Assembly: GCA_035705985.1 (NCBI GenBank)
Contig: DASSVP010000189.1
Location: 1 to 54,639, forward strand
Source: JACVRW01 sp035705985
GTDB lineage: Bacteria > Actinomycetota > Thermoleophilia > Solirubrobacterales > Thermoleophilaceae
Length of the DNA stretch: 54,639 nucleotides
Direction: 5' to 3'
Positions 25,136 to 33,308 of the stretch are shown piece by piece; position 1 is the stretch's first letter, and every line of letters starts with the position of its first letter. The notes under the pieces were generated by a model, which was not told the DNA's origin, searched no databases, and saw nothing but the letters and a program-made list of their open reading frames with translations. The position numbers and the translations under genes are program-made.

Positions 25136-26760
25136 CCTCGCGGGTGCCGGCCGCGGCCTGGGCGCTCGCGATCTACCTGGCCCTCTCGCTGACGTTCTTC
25201 GCGCTGCCGATCGCGGGGGAGCTCGGCTCCAGCGCGATAGCGGCCGACGACATCGACGCCAGCGCCTATATGTGGTTCTTCGCGTGGTGGCCGCACGCGC
25301 TGCTGAACGGGCTGGACCCGGTGCAGACGGACCTGATCTTCGTGCCCGACGGCTACAACCTGGCGTGGACGACCGCGATGCCGGGTCCCAGCCTCGTGCT
25401 GGCGCCGCTCACCCTCACGCTCGGCCCGCTGGCCACCTGGAACGCGATCATGCTGCTGGGCCCGGCGCTCGCGGCATGGACCGGCTTCCTGCTGTGCCGT
25501 GAGCTCACCGGCGCCCTTGCGCCGTCGCTCCTCGGCGGGTACCTGTTCGGCTTCTCGCCATACGTCCTGGCCAACCTCCAGGGTGGGCCGAACCTCGTGC
25601 TGGTGGCACTGCTGCCGGTGCTTGTGCTGCTCGTGGTGCGCCATGTTCGCGGCAGCCTGGGGCCGCGGGCGTTCGTCGTGTGCATGACACTCGCGCTCGC
25701 GTTCCAGTTCCTTACGTCCACCGAGGTGCTAGCGATGGCGGGCGTGTTCGGCGCCACCGCACTCGCCGCGGCGTTCGCGCTGCTGCCTGCGTGGCGCGTC
25801 CGCCTGCTGGAGACGCTGAAGCTCCTCGCGCTCGCCGCGCTGGTTGCGATCGTGCTGGTGAGCCCGATCCTCTGGTCCATGCTGTTCGAGCCGCACACTG
25901 TGCCCGAGCAGGCGCTCAAGGGCTTCCCCGTGGACCTCGCTTCGGTCGTGGTGCCGAGCCCGTACCAGCAGATCGCTACCACGCACGACCCTGGCGACGG
26001 GCCCGCGTACGCCAACGGGTTCGGCTACCTCGGCGTCCCGCTCGCCGTGCTGCTCGGGCTGTTCGGGTTCGAGGCGCGGCGCTCGGGCGCCGCCCGGCTC
26101 GTGCTCGTGGTCCTCGCCGCCGTCGTCGTCGCGTCGCTCGGCCGCGAGCTCGTGGTCGCCGGCGAGGAGACCGGGATCCCGCTGCCGTGGGCCGCGTTCG
26201 CGGAGCTGCCGGCACTCCGGTACGCGATCCCGATCCGCTTCACCGGCTTCACCTTCCTCGTGGCCGCGGTCGCGGCGGCGCTGTGGCTCGCGTGGCGCGG
26301 CGGGCGCTGGCGCTGGGCGCTCGCACTCGTCGCCGTGGCGTTCCTGCTCCCAGACCCCGGCAACACGATCTGGCGGACGCCGATCGGCGATCCACCCCTG
26401 TTCGAGGATGACGCTCACGAGGCGGTCCTCGCCGAGAGCGACCGCGTGATCACCGTGCCCGCCTGGGGCGCAAACATGCGCTGGCACGCGGAGGCCGGCT
26501 TCGGCTTCCGGCTCGCCGGGGGCTACGTCGGGGCGTTCCCGCACAGCTACATGCGCTATCCGGCGTGGCGAACGCTTCTCAGCGGCCGCCTCACGCCCGG
26601 CTCCGCCGCCGAGCTGCGCCGCTTTGTGCGCGACAAGGGCGTGACCGTGGTGCTGGTCGACCCGCAGCATGGGGGCCCGTGGCGGCGCCTGTTCGGCACG
26701 CTCGGCGTGCCGCCGCGCCGGGTTGGCGGCATGCTGGTCTACCGTCTGCGGCCGTCATGA
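25132..26760 (+). CDS. Polytopic membrane protein, putative GT-C glycosyltransferase
   Basis: This 542-aa protein starts with a helix at about 8-25, then an extracytoplasmic loop with AADDIDASAYMWFFAWWPHA and DLIFVPDGYNLAWTTAMPG. This arrangement of acids after the first helix resembles GT-C enzymes. About ten further helices end near residue 420, followed by an extracytoplasmic domain. I do not recognise a named family; it resembles large actinobacterial membrane proteins found in glycan loci. The GTG start makes a GTGA overlap with the preceding gene, and the stop overlaps the next ATG (ATGA). Confidence 0.75.
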   Translation: MTSRVPAAAWALAIYLALSLTFFALPIAGELGSSAIAADDIDASAYMWFFAWWPHALLNGLDPVQTDLIFVPDGYNLAWTTAMPGPSLVLAPLTLTLGPLATWNAIMLLGPALAAWTGFLLCRELTGALAPSLLGGYLFGFSPYVLANLQGGPNLVLVALLPVLVLLVVRHVRGSLGPRAFVVCMTLALAFQFLTSTEVLAMAGVFGATALAAAFALLPAWRVRLLETLKLLALAALVAIVLVSPILWSMLFEPHTVPEQALKGFPVDLASVVVPSPYQQIATTHDPGDGPAYANGFGYLGVPLAVLLGLFGFEARRSGAARLVLVVLAAVVVASLGRELVVAGEETGIPLPWAAFAELPALRYAIPIRFTGFTFLVAAVAAALWLAWRGGRWRWALALVAVAFLLPDPGNTIWRTPIGDPPLFEDDAHEAVLAESDRVITVPAWGANMRWHAEAGFGFRLAGGYVGAFPHSYMRYPAWRTLLSGRLTPGSAAELRRFVRDKGVTVVLVDPQHGGPWRRLFGTLGVPPRRVGGMLVYRLRPS

Positions 26761-27569
26761 GCGCTCACCAGCGTGTCCCGGGGTTGTCGATCGTGCTGCC
26801 CGCCTACAACGAAGAGGCCAATATCGGCCCCGTGGTGGAGCAGGCGCTCGAGTGCCTCCCGCGCCTCGCGGAGGAGTACGAGGTCATCGTGGTCGACGAC
26901 GGCAGCCGCGACGGCACGTCGGCCGAGGTGGAGCCGCTGCTCGCCGAGCACCACCCGCGGGTGAGGCTGCTCCGCCACGAGCGCAACCAAGGCTACGGCG
27001 CCGCGCTGCGCACCGGCTTCAGCCGCGCGCGCCACGACTATGTCTTCTACACGGACGCGGACCGCCAGTTCGACATCGGCGAGCTCGAGTACCTGCTGCC
27101 GCTGCTGCGCGAGTACGACGCCGTCGTGGGCTTCCGCGTCTACCGTTACGACTCGCCCACCCGGCTCGTCGCCTCGACGGTCTACAACTGGATCGTCCGG
27201 CTCCTGTTTCGCGTGCGCGTGCGCGACGTGGACTGCTCGTTCAAGCTGTTCCGGCGCGAGGTGATCGACAGGGTGACCATCGAGTGCACCGACTTCTTCG
27301 TGGACACCGAGCTCGTCGCCAAGGCGCGCAAGTGGAACTTCCGGATCGTCGAGAAGGGCGTACGGCACTACGCGCGCGTTGCGGGCGAGACAAGCGTCAG
27401 GGCGAGCGACGTCCCGCGCACGCTCCGCACGGTCGCGCGTATGTGGCAGCGCATTCACCGGCCCACGCCGGGACAGGTGGAGGCGTCGGAGAGGATCCGG
27501 GCCGCGGTGGCGGCCGCACCGGTCGAGGTGACGCCCGCGCGGGCCGAGACCACCCGCGCCTCCGACTAG
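26757..27569 (+). CDS. GT2 glycosyltransferase
   Basis: This 270-aa GT-A enzyme contains LSIVLPAYNEEANIGPVVEQ, IVVDDGSRDGTSAEV, NQGYGAALRTGFSRA and the metal motif YTDADRQFD. The segment DVDCSFKLFRREV and ECTDFFVDTELV are typical of polyprenyl-phosphate glycosyltransferases that feed membrane GT-C proteins. It lacks C-terminal helices. It follows the putative GT-C protein with ATGA overlap. Its TAG stop is also the first half of the -10-like TAGGCT of the next gene. Donor sugar is unknown. Confidence 0.92.
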   Translation: MSAHQRVPGLSIVLPAYNEEANIGPVVEQALECLPRLAEEYEVIVVDDGSRDGTSAEVEPLLAEHHPRVRLLRHERNQGYGAALRTGFSRARHDYVFYTDADRQFDIGELEYLLPLLREYDAVVGFRVYRYDSPTRLVASTVYNWIVRLLFRVRVRDVDCSFKLFRREVIDRVTIECTDFFVDTELVAKARKWNFRIVEKGVRHYARVAGETSVRASDVPRTLRTVARMWQRIHRPTPGQVEASERIRAAVAAAPVEVTPARAETTRASD

Positions 27570-27572
27570 GCT
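27567..27572 (+). promoter_or_regulatory. Leaderless -10-like element TAGGCT using the upstream stop codon
   Basis: TAGGCT begins with the TAG stop of the GT2 gene and ends 8 nt before the TTG start of the methyltransferase. The same hexamer, spacing and stop-codon reuse recur at 36503. There is no Shine-Dalgarno sequence before the TTG. It may give an internal leaderless transcript within the operon. Confidence 0.45.
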
Positions 27573-27580
27573 GCGGTCGC

Positions 27581-28312
27581 TTGGAGACCTGGCGCTACCG
27601 CGAGCAGTTCGAGATCGAGGATCGGCACTGGTGGTTCCGGTCCCGGCGGGCGGTCGTGCGATCGCTGCTCTCGCGTGCCGGAGTGCCGCCGTCGCCGCGA
27701 ATCCTCGATGCGGGCTGCGGCACCGGCGCAAACCTGCGCGAGTACGAGCGGCTCGGCAAGGTCACCGGCGTCGACCCGTTCCCCGAGGCGATCGAGCTGT
27801 GCCGCGAGCGTGGGCTCGACAATGTGGTCCAGGCGCGCGCCGAGAAGCTTCCCTTCGGCCCGGGCAGCTTCGAGCTGTTGTTCGCCACCGACGTGATCGA
27901 GCACCTGGACGACGACATCGTGGCGCTGCGCGAGCTCCGACGCGTGGCGGCAGACGGGGCGCGGCTCGTGCTCACCGTGCCGGCCTACGGCTGGCTGTGG
28001 AGCGACCACGACGTATCCGTGCACCACAGGCGGCGCTACACGGTCGAGCGCCTCCGCCGGAGCGTCCGCGCGGCCGGCTGGGAGCCGGCCCTCGACACGT
28101 ACTTCTTCACCACCGCGCTGCCCGCCGTGGCCTTGGTGAGAACGCTGAAGCGCGCGCGCTCGAACGGCGACGCGCGGTCCGACCTCAGCCTCCCGCCCGC
28201 GCCCGTGAACCGGCTGCTCGAGCTGCCGACGCTCGCCGAGGCGAAGGCGATCGAGCGCGGCGCGCGGCTGCCCGCCGGCGTCTCGGTCGGAATGGTGTGC
28301 GTAGCCGGCTGA
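27581..28312 (+). CDS. Class I SAM-dependent methyltransferase
   Basis: This 243-aa protein begins ETWRYREQFEIEDRHWWFRSRR, a typical lead-in for sugar/lipid methyltransferases with a conserved HWWF. Motif I is ILDAGCGTGANLREYERLG, followed by VTGVDPFPEAIELC and LLFATDVIEHLDDDIVALRELRRV. A VHHRRRYTVERLRRSVRAAGWE segment follows, as in glycan-locus methyltransferases. The TTG at 27581 fits the conserved N-terminus and lies 11 nt after the previous stop with TAGGCT 8 nt upstream; no ATG or GTG is available nearby. Its substrate is probably a sugar or polyprenyl intermediate. Confidence 0.88.
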   Translation: METWRYREQFEIEDRHWWFRSRRAVVRSLLSRAGVPPSPRILDAGCGTGANLREYERLGKVTGVDPFPEAIELCRERGLDNVVQARAEKLPFGPGSFELLFATDVIEHLDDDIVALRELRRVAADGARLVLTVPAYGWLWSDHDVSVHHRRRYTVERLRRSVRAAGWEPALDTYFFTTALPAVALVRTLKRARSNGDARSDLSLPPAPVNRLLELPTLAEAKAIERGARLPAGVSVGMVCVAG

Positions 28313-30759
28313 CGTGGCGGCCCGCGCCGGCTCTGGCCGCGGCCGCGATCTACGCGCTGCTCTCGCTCGTGATGGTCGGCCACGGGCTGCTCCCGGGCTG
28401 GACGCTCTCGCCGTCCGACTCGCTCTGGAGTGCGGCCCCCTGGACCGAGGAGCGGCCGGCCGACGTGCCGCCGCTCGGCAGCAACTTCGAGCTCGCGGAC
28501 GCGAGCGAGGTCTTCATCCCGTACGCGCAGTGGACGCGCGAGCGGCTTCCGGACGTGCCGCTCTGGAATCCGCACATCATGGGCGGGCGCCCGTTCGTCG
28601 GGAACGCCCAGTCGGCGGTCTTCTCGCCGTTCAGCGCGCCCGGATACGTACTGCCGTTCTGGGATTCGCTTGCGATCGCGGCCATGCTGAAGCTGTTCGT
28701 CGCCGCCCTCGGCGGCTTCTGGCTCGGGCGGCTGCTCGGAATGCGCTTCGGCGGTGCGCTCGCGGCCGGGCTGATCTACGCCTTCGGTACGTTCTTCGTC
28801 GTCTGGCTCGCCTGGCCGCTCACGAGCATCTTTGCGCTGGTGCCGTGGATGCTGGTGATGGCCGAGCTCGTGGTGCGGCGTCCGGGGCCGATGCCCGGAG
28901 CGGGGCTGGCGGCGCTGACCGCGCTCCAGTTCTTCGGCGGGCACCCGGAGTCGAGCTTCCACGCCGGCTTCGTCGTCGCGGTGTTCTTCGCGTTCCGGCT
29001 GGCGTCACGACTGCGGGACGGCCGCCGCCCGCTGCGCGAGGCGGCGCGGCCGGCGATCGTGTTCCTGCTCGCGTGCTTGACCGGCGCCGCGATCGCCGCG
29101 GTTGCGCTCGTGCCGTTCCTGGAGCTGCTGTTCGGGTCGGGTGACCTCGACCGCCGGCTCGAGACCGAGGCCGGGCACTGGCCGGCGAAGTACCTCGGGG
29201 CGCTCTTCCTGCACGACTACTGGGGGCGCCCCACGAACGGCTCGACGATCGAGCCCTTCACGGTCATCCGCGGCTGGTACGCAGGCGCGGCGACGCTCAT
29301 GCTGGCGGCCGCCGCATTGCTCCTCCGGCCCACCCTCGAGCGGGTGGCGGTCGCCCTGTTCGCCGCCTTCTGCGCGCTGGTGGTCGTGGGCGCCGACCCG
29401 GTCTTCTGGGCGGTCACCCAGCTCCCGGGCTTCAGCGCCGCCCACAACCAGCGCCTGCTGATCTACGTGGTGCTCGGCCTGGCGCTGCTCGCCGGCTGGG
29501 GCCTCGACGAGCTGTGCGACCAGCGCCGGCCGGAGCGGCGGCGGCAGAGGCTCGTGCTGGGGGCCTCGGCCGTGATCGCCATCGTGCCGATCGCCTGGAT
29601 GGCGCTGGCCGGCACGCTCGCGCCGGACCAGCTCGGGCGCGGCCTCGAGGTGGCGTGGGGCTTTGCCGACCCTCCGCCCGTTGACCGCCTGAACCCCGGC
29701 AACGCGGCCGGCGACGCCGTGCGGATGAGCGCGCTGCTTCAGTGGCTGCCCCTCGCCGGCCTGGCGCTCGCGCTGATCGCCTGGCGCCTCCGCGGCGCGC
29801 GGCGGATCTCGGCCGTGGCGTTCGCGGCCGCGCTGCTCGCGCTGCTCGCGGTCGACCTGTTCCGCGCGAACATGGGCTTCAACCCGGCGATCCGCGAGCG
29901 CAACGCCGTACAGCCCGTGACGCCGGCGATCGAGTACCTCCAGTCGCGCGCGCCGTCCCGCTTCGTCGGCCTCGGGCCCGGGCTCGCCTACCAGCCGCTC
30001 GCGTCCGACCTCGCGATGACCTACGACCTATACGACGCGCGCGGCTACGACTTCCCGGTGGAGAAGCGCTTCGACAGGCTCTGGCGACGCGCGGTCGCGC
30101 CGGACCTCGTGACGATCACCCAGCCGGTGGAGTACGCCACCGCGACGCCTGCGGCGCTGCGCGCGCTGAACCTCCTGAGCGTGTCGGACCTGCTGCAGGA
30201 ACCGGGCGACCGGCCGCTCGGCGCGCCCGGCCTCCGGCTCGCCTACCGCGGGCGCGACGCGCGCGTGTACGCGAACGAGAACGCGCTGCCGCGGACGTTT
30301 CTGGTCGGCGGGCAGCGCATCGTGAAGAGCGAGGACGAGGCGCTCAGGGCCGTCACGGCTCCGCGCTTCGACGGCCGGCGCGTCGCGATCACAGAGAGCG
30401 CGCTCCAAGGCCTCCCGTCGCACGCCGCGCCTCCCCCTGGTCGCGCATCCCTGACGTCGTACGAGCACGAGAAGGTGGTCGCAGAGGCAACCGCCACGCG
30501 TCCGGCGCTACTGGTCCTCACCGACGTCCACTTCCCCGGCTGGAAGGCGCGCGTGGACGGCCGCGAGGCCGACATCGAGCGGGTGAACTACCTCCTGCGA
30601 GGCGTGATGGTGCCGCCGGGACGTCATCGCGTGGAGTTCGTCTACGAGCCGGCGAGCTGGACGGCCGCGCGCGAGATCACGCTCGCGGGATTGCTCGCGC
30701 TCGCCGCGGCGCTCGCCGCCGGCCTTGCGCAGCAGATGCGGCGACGGCGGTGGGCATGA
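28297..30759 (+). CDS. YfhO-family large membrane protein
   Basis: This protein of about 820 aa has an N-terminal helix, an extracytoplasmic loop with LPDVPLWNPHIMGGRPFVGN, typical of YfhO proteins, then about twelve helices, and a C-terminal extracytoplasmic region including VLTDVHFPGWKARVDGR and GVMVPPGRHRVEFVYEP. Gram-positive YfhO family members take part in glycosylation of wall polymers such as lipoteichoic acid, so a GT-C-like role is reasonable. The first canonical start is GTG 28297 (16-bp overlap with the methyltransferase). A CTG at 28309 would form a CTGA overlap like the NTGA overlaps elsewhere and would begin directly before the first helix. The stop overlaps the next ATG. Confidence 0.85.
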   Translation: MRSRLTWRPAPALAAAAIYALLSLVMVGHGLLPGWTLSPSDSLWSAAPWTEERPADVPPLGSNFELADASEVFIPYAQWTRERLPDVPLWNPHIMGGRPFVGNAQSAVFSPFSAPGYVLPFWDSLAIAAMLKLFVAALGGFWLGRLLGMRFGGALAAGLIYAFGTFFVVWLAWPLTSIFALVPWMLVMAELVVRRPGPMPGAGLAALTALQFFGGHPESSFHAGFVVAVFFAFRLASRLRDGRRPLREAARPAIVFLLACLTGAAIAAVALVPFLELLFGSGDLDRRLETEAGHWPAKYLGALFLHDYWGRPTNGSTIEPFTVIRGWYAGAATLMLAAAALLLRPTLERVAVALFAAFCALVVVGADPVFWAVTQLPGFSAAHNQRLLIYVVLGLALLAGWGLDELCDQRRPERRRQRLVLGASAVIAIVPIAWMALAGTLAPDQLGRGLEVAWGFADPPPVDRLNPGNAAGDAVRMSALLQWLPLAGLALALIAWRLRGARRISAVAFAAALLALLAVDLFRANMGFNPAIRERNAVQPVTPAIEYLQSRAPSRFVGLGPGLAYQPLASDLAMTYDLYDARGYDFPVEKRFDRLWRRAVAPDLVTITQPVEYATATPAALRALNLLSVSDLLQEPGDRPLGAPGLRLAYRGRDARVYANENALPRTFLVGGQRIVKSEDEALRAVTAPRFDGRRVAITESALQGLPSHAAPPPGRASLTSYEHEKVVAEATATRPALLVLTDVHFPGWKARVDGREADIERVNYLLRGVMVPPGRHRVEFVYEPASWTAAREITLAGLLALAAALAAGLAQQMRRRRWA

Positions 30760-31478
30760 GCGGCTACCGCCCGCAGACGATCTCGCACCGCACGCGCACG
30801 GCCGCCGCTGCACGTGGCCACCTCCCCGTCGTCGCCGACCTCGCCCGCTACGGCGCGGGGCTCGTCGCGGGCCTCCCGTGGACCGTCCGGGGAAGGCGCG
30901 GCAGCTTTCGGCTGGACGGTGAGGAGTACCCGTACCTGTTCCACCGGTACAAGGCCACCTGGCTCACCGAGCGCGCTGTGGAGATCCCCGTAGTGCAGCG
31001 GATCGTCGATCGCACGCCGGGGCGGGTGCTCGAGGTCGGGAACGTCCTCTCCCACTACCGCGCGCAGCGGCACCTCGTCGTCGACAAGTACGAGCGTGCG
31101 CCCGGCGTCCTGAACCGCGACGCGCTCGACCTGGGCGACCTGGGCGCGTTCGAGCTGGTGGTCGCTGTATCCACGCTCGAGCACGTCGGCTGGGACGAGG
31201 AGCCGCGCCGGCCGGAGGCCGCCCTCAACGCGGTGAGCGCTCTGCGCGAGCGCGTCGCTCCCGGCGGCAGGTTCGTGCTGACCCACCCGGTGGGCTACAA
31301 CCCGCATCTCGATGACGCCCTGCGGTCCGGCGCGGTGGCACTGGAACGCACGAGCGCGCTGCGTCGGGCGAGCCGGAGGACGCGCTGGGAGCAGGTGCCG
31401 CCCGAGGAGGCGTGGCGCGCCCCGTACGACTTCCTGCTCTACTCCGCTCGCGCGGTCGTGATCGCCGAGCTCAAGTGA
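30756..31478 (+). CDS. SAM-methyltransferase-like protein
   Basis: This 240-aa soluble protein has a degenerate class I methyltransferase core: RVLEVGNVLSHYRA replaces the glycine-rich motif I, then VVAVSTLEHVGWDEEP and RVAPGGRFVLTHPVGYNPHLDD. The motif I lacks the usual GxGxG, so SAM binding is uncertain. The N-terminal 60 residues are basic and contain RGSFRLDGEEYPYLFHRYK. ATG 30756 overlaps the YfhO stop (ATGA) and its TGA overlaps the ligase start (GTGA), so all three are coupled. It may be a non-catalytic or specialised glycan methyltransferase. Confidence 0.75.
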   Translation: MSGYRPQTISHRTRTAAAARGHLPVVADLARYGAGLVAGLPWTVRGRRGSFRLDGEEYPYLFHRYKATWLTERAVEIPVVQRIVDRTPGRVLEVGNVLSHYRAQRHLVVDKYERAPGVLNRDALDLGDLGAFELVVAVSTLEHVGWDEEPRRPEAALNAVSALRERVAPGGRFVLTHPVGYNPHLDDALRSGAVALERTSALRRASRRTRWEQVPPEEAWRAPYDFLLYSARAVVIAELK

Positions 31479-32989
31479 CCAGGCTCGTTCGCCCTGCGGC
31501 GTGCTGCCTCCTGCTGGCGGGCGGGACGCTGCTCGCGTTCTTCTCCGGCGGCTACTTCGACCAGCCGCGGCTGATCGCGGCCCTCTGCGCGTGGCTGCTC
31601 GTGGCGGCGGCGGCCTTGACGGCGCCACGGCCGCTGCCGCGGTCGGCGCCGGGCCGGCTGGCGCTCGGCGGGCTGGCGGCCCTGGCGGCGCTGACCGTCG
31701 CGTCGATCGCGTGGGCGCCGCTCGCCGGACCAGCACTCGACGACGCCCAGCGGGCGCTGCTGTACCTGGCCGCCTTCGCGGCGGGTTTTGCCTTCCTCCG
31801 GGCCGACGACTTCGTGGAGCCGGCGCTCGCGGGCGGTGCACTCGTCGTGGTGCTGTACGGGCTCTCGGAGCGGCTGGTCCCCGGCCTCGTGGACCTGAAC
31901 GCGAGCCGGACGGCCGGCGGGCGGCTCGAACAGCCGATCACCTACTGGAACGCAATGGGGGCCGTGGCCGCTATGGGGCTGGTGGTCTGCGCACGCATGG
32001 CGGCGGACGCGGAGCGGCCGAACCGGCTTCGCGCGGCCGCGGCCGCGGCCGTGCCGCCGCTCGGCGCCGCCATCTACCTGAGCTTCTCGCGCGGTGCGAT
32101 CGCGGCCGTGGCAGCCGGCCTGCTCGTGCTTGTGCTGATCGCGAAGGAACAGGCTCAGCTGCGAGCGGCCGCCGTAGCAGTTGCCGTCGGCCTGGCCGCG
32201 TCGGTCGCGTGCGCGGCCCTTCCCTGGGTTCGCTCCCTGTCGGAGGCCGGCTCGCTGCCGGAAAGCGTCCAGGGGCTGGTGGCGCTCGTCCTGCTTCTGG
32301 CTCTCGGCGCGCTCGCCGCGTGGATCACGCTGCGGTGGACGGCGGCGACGAGCCGCGGCACCGCGCTGAACGCCAGCCCACGGGCGAGGCTGCTCGCCGC
32401 CGCAGGCCTCGGCGTTGCACTGGTGCTCGTCAGCGCGGCGATCGAGGGGAGCCCGCGCAGCAGCTCGCCGCAGGCGGGCGCGACCACCGCGCGGCTCAGC
32501 TCGCTCGACAGCGCGCGCTACGGGTACTGGCGGGTCGCGCTCGAGACGTTCGCAGACCAGCCTCTACTCGGCGCCGGCGCCAGCGGCTTCCAAGTCGAGT
32601 GGATGCGCGAACGCCCCGAGCGGGACGCGAGCAGCGACGCGCACTCGCTCTATCTCGAGACGCTCGCGGAGCTCGGACTGGCCGGTGCCGCCGCCCTTCT
32701 AATGATGCTCACGGGACTGGCGGTGAGCGGGCGGCGGGCGTTGCTCGCCGCGCCGCACGCAGCCCTGGGACTGGTGGCGCTACTCGTTACCTACCTCGTG
32801 CACGCGGCGCTCGACTGGGACTGGGAGATGCCGGCGGTGACGCTCCCGGCGCTGGCGGCTGCGGCCGCGATCGTCGGCGTGGCCGACCGGGCCGGCCCTA
32901 GCGCCGGTCGCGCCCGGCGCGGCGCGCGAGCGGGTTCAGGCGGAGCGCCTCGCGAGTCGCCCGCCGCGACAGCGGCGGATCCACTCTGA
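31475..32989 (+). CDS. O-antigen ligase/polymerase-like membrane protein (Wzy_C family)
   Basis: This 504-aa protein has about twelve helices and a large extracytoplasmic loop near residues 340-410. That loop contains RYGYWRVALETFADQPLLGA, GASGFQVEWM and SDAHSLYLETLAELG, the conserved Wzy_C pattern seen in WaaL ligases and Wzy polymerases. SFSRGA lies before the second block of helices. It would polymerise or transfer glycan units outside the membrane. It starts at GTG 31475 (GTGA overlap). The last about 30 residues run through the opposite strand of the TPR gene (92-bp overlap) and are probably not functional. Ligase and polymerase cannot be told apart by sequence alone. Confidence 0.87.
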   Translation: MTRLVRPAACCLLLAGGTLLAFFSGGYFDQPRLIAALCAWLLVAAAALTAPRPLPRSAPGRLALGGLAALAALTVASIAWAPLAGPALDDAQRALLYLAAFAAGFAFLRADDFVEPALAGGALVVVLYGLSERLVPGLVDLNASRTAGGRLEQPITYWNAMGAVAAMGLVVCARMAADAERPNRLRAAAAAAVPPLGAAIYLSFSRGAIAAVAAGLLVLVLIAKEQAQLRAAAVAVAVGLAASVACAALPWVRSLSEAGSLPESVQGLVALVLLLALGALAAWITLRWTAATSRGTALNASPRARLLAAAGLGVALVLVSAAIEGSPRSSSPQAGATTARLSSLDSARYGYWRVALETFADQPLLGAGASGFQVEWMRERPERDASSDAHSLYLETLAELGLAGAAALLMMLTGLAVSGRRALLAAPHAALGLVALLVTYLVHAALDWDWEMPAVTLPALAAAAAIVGVADRAGPSAGRARRGARAGSGGAPRESPAATAADPL

Positions 32990-33308
32990 ACGCGGCCTGC
33001 CTGAGCCCGACCCACGCCTCGTAGTTCTCGGGTTCGCGTTCCAGGACGCCCTCGAGCACCCGCACCGCCTCCCGGTCGCGGTCGGCCACCACCAGAAGCT
33101 GCGCCTCGCGGATCTCGGCCGTTGGATCGGGATTGAAACGCCGCGCATCCGCGAGCAGTTCGTGCCTGCGCTCGATCTCGGCGGCGTCTATCCGCGCGCT
33201 GCCAAACGGGCGTTCAGCGTCGGCCAGGAGCCGCGACGCGCGCAGCCCGGCGGCGAGCCACAGGCACGCCGCCAACGCGACGACGAGCAGCGCGGCGCGC
33301 GCCAGCAC
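32898..33308 (-). CDS. Small membrane-anchored TPR-like protein
   Basis: This 136-aa protein has one hydrophobic segment at about 4-24, so it is likely anchored with the body outside. The body has tetratricopeptide-like helices, with REAVRVLEGVLEREPENYEAW fitting a TPR unit and a preceding partial unit near 55-80. Such short TPR proteins occur beside O-antigen ligase-like genes and may scaffold glycan assembly. The GTG at 33308 is directly next to the GT4 stop with no gap, so the two are coupled. It converges on the ligase gene with 92 bp of overlap. Confidence 0.78.
   Translation of the reverse strand: MLARAALLVVALAACLWLAAGLRASRLLADAERPFGSARIDAAEIERRHELLADARRFNPDPTAEIREAQLLVVADRDREAVRVLEGVLEREPENYEAWVGLRQAAFRVDPPLSRRATREALRLNPLARRAGRDRR

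Noticed and set aside
32031..32056. GCGGCC repeat run in the ligase-like gene
   Set aside because: A short run coding for alanines in a membrane helix; no sign of an expanded or mobile repeat.
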